Below are positions 7,228-10,594 of a DNA stretch of 10,594 bases, in pieces. The stretch lies in contig DAOVNI010000023.1 in NCBI GenBank assembly GCA_030630315.1, positions 1 through 10,594 on the forward strand, written 5' to 3'. Made by a program: the position numbers and the translations under genes. Origin of the DNA: Phycisphaerae bacterium. GTDB lineage: Bacteria; Planctomycetota; Phycisphaerae; Sedimentisphaerales; Anaerobacaceae. A model generated the notes under the pieces. The model did no database searches and was not told the origin of the DNA. It saw only the letters and a program-made list of their open reading frames with translations. The first letter of the stretch is position 1. Each line of letters begins with the position of its first letter.

Positions 7228-8955
7228 TTAGCACGAATGTGCCTTTTTACGTCGAGTGAGGACCAGAAGCAAGCATATCATAACCAAGATGGCCAGTACA
7301 AAGCTCCAGAGCGGCGGCAGGCCCAAGGCACTGGGCAGGTACGCACAGAGTAAGGCCAGTGCAGCGACCAGAAGACTGTAGGGCAACTGCGTGCGGACGT
7401 GCTGCATAAGGTCGCAGGAACTGGCGATGGAACTCATAATTGTCGTGTCAGAGATGGGGGAGCAGTGGTCGCCGAAGATTGCGCCGTCCAGGACTGCGCC
7501 GAGGCTTATCATCGTGGTCGGGCCGTAGGTGTTCCCGTCGAGCGCGAAGGCCACTGGAATAGCGGTGGGGATAAGGATGGCCATCGTCCCGTAGCTTGTG
7601 CCCGTGGCGAACGAGGTCACAGAGGCAACGAGGAAAACAGCCGGGGGAAACCAATAAGGTGAGACTCTGCCGGCCAGAACCGCCGTAAGAAACTCTCCGG
7701 TCTTGAGGCTGTCGCAGCAATTCTTAAGCGACCAGGCGAGAATCAATATGACAAAGGGAATCATAGCCCGCTTGACACCCCTTCGGAAACAATTGAGTAT
7801 GATGGAAAAACGCAGCGACCCGAAGAGCTGTGAGCAGAGCAAGGCCAGTATCAGGCCGAATAACGCTGCGAAGTCGAGAATCAGATGAGTGTTCTCGGCG
7901 GCACTGATGACGTCGCGCCAGTAAACCAAACTAAGAAGCGAACCGCCTTGTCCGAGCTTGGCAGGGCCGCCGCCATCGACCCAAAGCCCGGTGATATGAA
8001 ACAGAATAAGTCCACCCAGCGGCACGAGGGCTTTGATCGCCCGAGAGGATTGCCGGGTCACAGCAGGGTAACTCGAATCGGCGGCGTCTCTGAGCGGACC
8101 GGCCTGGCTGTTTTGGCCTGGACCGTTTTTGGCGGCCAGCTCTTCGGAGGTCCTCATCGGGCCGAAGTCCCGGCCCAGAATGATATGTAGAAAGACAAAC
8201 GCAATCATCGACAGACAGTAGAAGCGAAAACTCAGGGCGTCAAAGAACATTGAATATCCGCTCTTATCAATGCCGAGCTTGTCTGAGATTTGACTAAGAA
8301 GGCCTACTTCATAGGCAATCCAGGTGCTGATGACTGCAAGTCCTGCGATAGGTGCGCTCGTAGCATCCACAAGAAAGGCAAGTTTTTCCCGGCTGACGCG
8401 GAACCGGTCGGTGATGGGCTGCATCATCGAGCCGACGATTATGGCATTGGTGTAGTCGTCGATGAAGCACAGCACGCCCATCAGGGCGGTGGCAATCTGA
8501 GCGGACTTTCTGCCCTTTACCCACTTCAAGAGCCAGAGTATGATTCCTCTGAAACCTCCAGATGCGATGACGACCTCTATCATCACGAATATGGGCGGGA
8601 TAAATGCAAGTATCAGCAGGTTTGAGTTTATTTCGCCGTCTTCGGAGTATAGCCGTAGGGTATGGCCCACAAGAATTCCAGCCGACTTTAGCCCATCGAA
8701 CCATGCGACGGGGCTGAGCGGGGCCTGCGGAACCTGCGTCAGGAAACCGCCGGCCGCAATGGCGATTCCCAAACTCAGGAGGACATTGCGCGTCAAAAAG
8801 GCCAGCGAAATCGCCAGTACGGGAGGGACGATGCTGTACCAGGCGGGTGGCTGTGAGCCTTGTTCACCATGCGGCGCAAAGACAGCAGCCAGGGCGCATA
8901 GAACAACAAAGATGATAACCGCCCCGGCATTTCTTGTGAGAGCTCTTGTTTTCAA
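7228..8955 (-). CDS. NhaC-family Na+/H+ antiporter
   Basis: Integral inner-membrane protein of about 575 aa if started at TTG 8955. About twelve hydrophobic segments are visible, the first at AGAVIIFVVLCALAAVF. Family blocks: CFIDDYTNAIIVGSMMQPITD (FIDDY about residues 164-168), LVDATSAPIAGLAVISTW (about 196-212), SFATGTSYGTMAILIP, and GDHCSPISDTTIMSS with DHCSPISD about 496-503; these match the NhaC superfamily (PF03553 type). A hydrophilic loop (MRTSEELAAKNGPGQNSQAG) divides two membrane halves. Role: exchange of Na+ for protons, or possibly of an organic pair, since some NhaC relatives swap malate and lactate. The start is unsure. The frame stays open to GTG 9219, but residues upstream of TTG 8955 are Arg/Ser-rich and unlike a membrane protein N-terminus, and the ATGs at 9072/9069 lack ribosome sites. 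TTG 8955 has GGAG (8968-8971), a rather long 12 nt away. Confidence 0.88.
   Translation of the reverse strand: MKTRALTRNAGAVIIFVVLCALAAVFAPHGEQGSQPPAWYSIVPPVLAISLAFLTRNVLLSLGIAIAAGGFLTQVPQAPLSPVAWFDGLKSAGILVGHTLRLYSEDGEINSNLLILAFIPPIFVMIEVVIASGGFRGIILWLLKWVKGRKSAQIATALMGVLCFIDDYTNAIIVGSMMQPITDRFRVSREKLAFLVDATSAPIAGLAVISTWIAYEVGLLSQISDKLGIDKSGYSMFFDALSFRFYCLSMIAFVFLHIILGRDFGPMRTSEELAAKNGPGQNSQAGPLRDAADSSYPAVTRQSSRAIKALVPLGGLILFHITGLWVDGGGPAKLGQGGSLLSLVYWRDVISAAENTHLILDFAALFGLILALLCSQLFGSLRFSIILNCFRRGVKRAMIPFVILILAWSLKNCCDSLKTGEFLTAVLAGRVSPYWFPPAVFLVASVTSFATGTSYGTMAILIPTAIPVAFALDGNTYGPTTMISLGAVLDGAIFGDHCSPISDTTIMSSIASSCDLMQHVRTQLPYSLLVAALALLCAYLPSALGLPPLWSFVLAILVMICLLLVLTRRKKAHSC
7231..7248 (+). 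terminator. Short hairpin plus T-tract after uxaC
   Basis: GCAC-GAAT-GTGC (7231-7242) followed by C and five Ts (7244-7248). The stem is only 4 bp, so it is a weak intrinsic terminator candidate. It lies inside the last codons of the convergent antiporter gene, which limits its freedom to change. Confidence 0.35.
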
Positions 8956-9228
8956 TGAACTGCTATTCTCCGTCTCCGTGGTGGATATTCGGAATCCACC
9001 TCGTTTTTTACATATCTTACTTCGAGAACGGTTCAAGCGATTCGACCCATTGCTGCGCCTCGAACACATCATAAGGGAATACAAAGATAACCGGCACAAA
9101 TCAAGGACAAAAGCACACAAGAACGAGAGGTTGGGCAACAATGCCGCAAAAGCAGTCCGCAGGACACCTGCCGGTGGAGCGAGTCGAAGCGAAGACGGCC
9201 ATTTTTCTGGTGAAATCACAGGAAAGTG
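8956..9228. other. Spacer upstream of the antiporter gene, with a leader hairpin
   Basis: GGTGGAT (8980-8986) and ATCCACC (8994-9000) form a perfect 7-bp stem with a 7-nt loop, ending just upstream of the GGAG ribosome site proposed for the antiporter. On the minus strand TTGAAC followed by a weak TATGTA after 16 nt could be a promoter. Around 9156-9182 there are overlapping small inverted repeats (GCAGG-aca-CCTGC and CACC-tgcc-GGTG). No gene is seen; open frames here are extensions of the antiporter frame or antisense shadows. Confidence 0.4.
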
Positions 9229-9257
9229 TTGACAGTGAGCGGCCTTTGCACTTTAAT
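9229..9257 (+). promoter_or_regulatory. Predicted sigma70 promoter of the tRNA-Tyr gene
   Basis: TTGACA (9229-9234, perfect), 17-nt spacer, TTTAAT (9252-9257, 5 of 6). Transcription would start near 9264, about 40 nt before the tRNA. A strong match with correct spacing ahead of a stable RNA gene. Confidence 0.65.
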
Positions 9258-9273
9258 CTATTCGAGAAACACG

Positions 9274-9300
9274 ATACGCAATACGATATACGCAATACGA
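9274..9300 (+). repeat. 14-bp tandem repeat in the tRNA-Tyr leader
   Basis: ATACGCAATACGA occurs twice, at 9274-9286 and 9288-9300, separated by one T, so the period is 14 bp. It ends 3 bp before the tRNA. The first unit is preceded by ACG, hinting at further decayed ATACG units. Confidence 0.7.
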
Positions 9301-9303
9301 AAT

Positions 9304-9386
9304 GGGTCGGTGCCCGAGTGGCTAAAGGGAACGGGCTGTAAACCCGTTGGCGTAAGCCTACGTTGGTTCGAATCCAACCCGGCCCA
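9304..9386 (+). tRNA. tRNA-Tyr, anticodon GUA
   Basis: An 83-nt class II tRNA. Acceptor GGGTCGG (9304-9310) pairs with CCGGCCC (9379-9385) with one G-U pair; A9386 is the discriminator base. D arm CCC-GAGTGGCTAAA-GGG. Anticodon stem ACGGG/CCCGT around loop CTGTAAA, anticodon GTA at 9338-9340. The long variable arm (TGGC-GTAA-GCC) is as expected for bacterial tRNA-Tyr. T arm GTTGG-TTCGAAT-CCAAC. The CCA end is not encoded. It stands alone, not in a tRNA cluster. Confidence 0.97.
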
Positions 9387-9475
9387 TTATTCTCTTTCCT
9401 AATCAACTGAATCATCGATCAATCTCTAAAACATCGTCCCAGGCCATCCGGCCGGAGAGATAAAAAATAAATTCC

Positions 9476-9505
9476 TTGACTACAATCCGAAACATCTCAA
9501 ATAAT
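9476..9505 (+). promoter_or_regulatory. Possible promoter of the permease gene
   Basis: TTGACT (9476-9481), 18-nt spacer, AATAAT (9500-9505). Start near 9512 would leave about 36 nt before ATG 9548. The rest of 9387-9547 holds only a CCGGCCGG palindrome (9448-9455) and no clear tRNA terminator. Confidence 0.4.
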
Positions 9506-9547
9506 GCAGTTACTATATCTTAGGCAACATAACATAAGAGAAAAAAT

Positions 9548-10069
9548 ATGGATAAAAAAAGGAGTAATTTAGCAATGTTGATTCCAACAATAATAATGGG
9601 GGCGCTTGCAATCATTTTTCTTTTCATAGGATACTACAAAGGACAAGGCCAGCACGTCAGCGGTATTAAATCCGCCCTGAATATGACCGTTGTAATCCTG
9701 CCGTTACTAATCTTCTCCTTTATCGTGGCCGGTATGGTTCAGGTTCTTCTGCCCGGCGAACTAATATCGAAATGGATAGGGGCCGAATCCGGCATACGAG
9801 GAATATTCATCGGCACGGCAGCCGGTGCTCTCGTCCCCGGAGGCCCTTACGTTAGTTTACCTATCGCCGCCGGACTCCTGCGTTCCGGCGCCGGCATAGG
9901 AACTATGGTTGCGTTTCTGACAGGGTGGTCACTATGGGCGGTCAGCCGTTTGCCGATGGAGGTGGGAATTTTGGGCTGGAAAGTTACGCTCATTCGCGTG
10001 GTATGTACATTTTTCTTTCCGCCTATCGCCGGATTGATAGCTCATATATTCTTTGCAGGTGCCAAATGA
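9548..10069 (+). CDS. Half-size permease (PF03773/YraQ-like membrane protein)
   Basis: 173 aa, with about five hydrophobic segments: 10-30 (MLIPTIIMGALAIIFLFIGYY), 46-68 (MTVVILPLLIFSFIVAGMVQVLL), 82-111, 116-132 and 146-169. The Gly/Pro-rich block GTAAGALVPGGPYVSLPIAAG is typical of the permease family that includes YraQ and ArsP. Full-length members have about 300 residues or more; this is a half-size form, which may act as a dimer. No second half follows. Full-length relatives include the organoarsenical exporter ArsP, but the substrate here cannot be inferred. Two starts compete: ATG 9548, with AAGAG 7 nt upstream, and ATG 9575, with a better AAGGAG but 10 nt away. The longer form is given; the difference is only nine basic residues (MDKKRSNLA). 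Confidence 0.8.
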   Translation: MDKKRSNLAMLIPTIIMGALAIIFLFIGYYKGQGQHVSGIKSALNMTVVILPLLIFSFIVAGMVQVLLPGELISKWIGAESGIRGIFIGTAAGALVPGGPYVSLPIAAGLLRSGAGIGTMVAFLTGWSLWAVSRLPMEVGILGWKVTLIRVVCTFFFPPIAGLIAHIFFAGAK

Positions 10070-10140
10070 ACATCGGCTATGCAAAAAAATGTTAGGTCGC
10101 CCAACAGCGTGTTTACGCCCCACTGAACCTTCTACTCTCT

Positions 10141-10158
10141 GGATGTGAAAACACATCC
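10141..10158. terminator. Perfect hairpin between convergent genes, possible terminator
   Basis: GGATGTG-AAAA-CACATCC, a 7-bp perfect stem with a 4-nt loop, lies about 70 bp after the permease stop and between two convergent genes. No clean T-tract follows on either strand, so termination is only possible. The rest of 10070-10197 shows no gene. Confidence 0.35.
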
Positions 10159-10197
10159 TGAAAAGTTCCATTTTCCTGAACTTCGATAGTCACAAGC

Positions 10198-10226
10198 TGG
10201 ACAAAGAAGAAAAACTTGTGTATAAT
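10198..10226 (+). promoter_or_regulatory. Strong orphan sigma70 promoter, antisense to the next gene
   Basis: TGGACA (10198-10203, 5 of 6), 17-nt spacer, TATAAT (10221-10226, perfect). Transcription would start near 10233 and run into the 3' end of the minus-strand gene at 10273. No plus-strand coding region follows in the window. Confidence 0.5.
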
Positions 10227-10272
10227 GGTGTTTGTGCTCAAGCCGGCCAAGTCAATAATCTTAACATTCTTT

Positions 10273-10594
10273 TCACAAATTTATCAACGCATCTATAAGG
10301 CCTCCCTCTCTTTCTTCCCTTCTGGCCTGCTCTCTGTCATACGCTTTTACCATTTCATTATATAGCTCTCTGTCCTTAATGAAACTTTTCCTGTCCCATC
10401 TGTGCATTTTGATAAAGATACCATTCTCCAGCAGTTGCTTCCTCAGTTTGCTTTGGTCCTCAGCTTCATAATCCTTCACTTCTCCTATGTAGGCCGATAT
10501 CAAAGTATCATAATGGCCGTTTGCTGCATCGACCCAGAAGTATCTAACGATTGATAAAACTATCAATGCAACAATTATCAGCAGAACTACACCT
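10273..10594 (-). CDS. Membrane-anchored protein of unknown function, N-terminus cut by window edge
   Basis: The frame is open from the stop at 10273 to the right edge (107 codons seen). The TTG at 10566 is unlikely to be the true start, because in-frame codons upstream of it continue the same hydrophobic helix (GVVLLIIVALIVLSIVRYFW). The protein thus begins with a single transmembrane segment near its N-terminus, and only a few residues are probably missing. A hydrophilic remainder follows with alternating charges (KDYEAEDQSKLRKQLLENG, MHRWDRKSFIKDRELYNEM), ending in a Glu/Arg-rich stretch (KAYDREQARREEREGG) likely to be helical, then LIDALINL. I do not recognise a family. It looks like a small inner-membrane protein with a soluble helical tail. 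Its start, promoter and any operon partners are outside the window. Confidence 0.65.
   Translation of the reverse strand, partial: GVVLLIIVALIVLSIVRYFWVDAANGHYDTLISAYIGEVKDYEAEDQSKLRKQLLENGIFIKMHRWDRKSFIKDRELYNEMVKAYDREQARREEREGGLIDALINL

Noticed and set aside
8956..9219. 88-residue N-terminal extension of the antiporter to GTG 9219
   Set aside because: The extension is Arg/Ser-rich, lacks a ribosome site and reaches almost to the tRNA promoter; the family normally begins near the first membrane helix.
9101..9415. Minus-strand 104-aa frame (GPGWIRTNVGLRQRVYSPFP...)
   Set aside because: It is the antisense of the tRNA-Tyr gene and its promoter; this kind of translation is a well-known false protein from tRNA genes.
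1..10594. CRISPR array or toxin-antitoxin pair
   Set aside because: No regularly spaced direct repeats with spacers, and no adjacent small gene pair of that kind, were seen.

Overview
The window looks like a piece of a Planctomycetota chromosome, most likely a Phycisphaerae/Sedimentisphaerales-type bacterium. This is an inference. It rests on the style of the tyrosine recombinase (an N-terminal 'PLT..-TGQ-CKKI-GK-HYFG' block and an 'LNCGFG' block where the first catalytic Arg should be), the pairing of a FhaC/ShlB-type outer-membrane transporter with uronate catabolism, and gene-poor spacers rich in palindromes. No marker gene such as rRNA or a ribosomal protein is present to confirm it.

Layout: (1) 1-1302, minus strand: the N-terminal three quarters of a two-partner-secretion outer-membrane transporter (TpsB, FhaC/ShlB-like), running off the left edge. 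(2) 1303-2560: 1.26 kb without a convincing gene, holding a promoter for the transporter, a 14-bp palindrome, a nested hairpin and a ~140-bp imperfect inverted repeat bounded by direct repeats (attC-like or MITE-like). (3) 2561-3685, minus: a tyrosine recombinase of atypical active site, with two GAAC-N4-GTTC-like boxes upstream and a -10-like hexamer abutting one of them. (4) 3900-4131: palindrome-rich spacer. (5) 4132-5535, minus: a lipoprotein made almost entirely of ankyrin repeats. (6) 5777-7189, plus: uxaC, uronate isomerase, with a clear promoter. (7) 7228-8955, minus: an NhaC-family antiporter, convergent with uxaC. (8) 9304-9386, plus: tRNA-Tyr(GUA) with its own promoter and a 14-bp tandem repeat in its leader. 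(9) 9548-10069, plus: a half-size permease. (10) 10273-10594, minus: a partial membrane-anchored protein of unknown function, with a strong sigma70-type promoter pointing into its 3' end from the other strand.

The genes look like independent transcription units: nearly every one has its own promoter, and no two neighbours are close enough in the same direction to form an operon. The uronate isomerase serves hexuronate catabolism and the antiporter serves Na+/pH homeostasis. The left half (transporter, gene-poor spacer, recombinase, ankyrin lipoprotein) has the character of an accessory or mobile region; the right half is more ordinary housekeeping. I see no clear new multi-gene system. The most interesting items are the attC/MITE-like element, the recombinase with replaced catalytic residues and its operator-like boxes, and the orphan antisense promoter.
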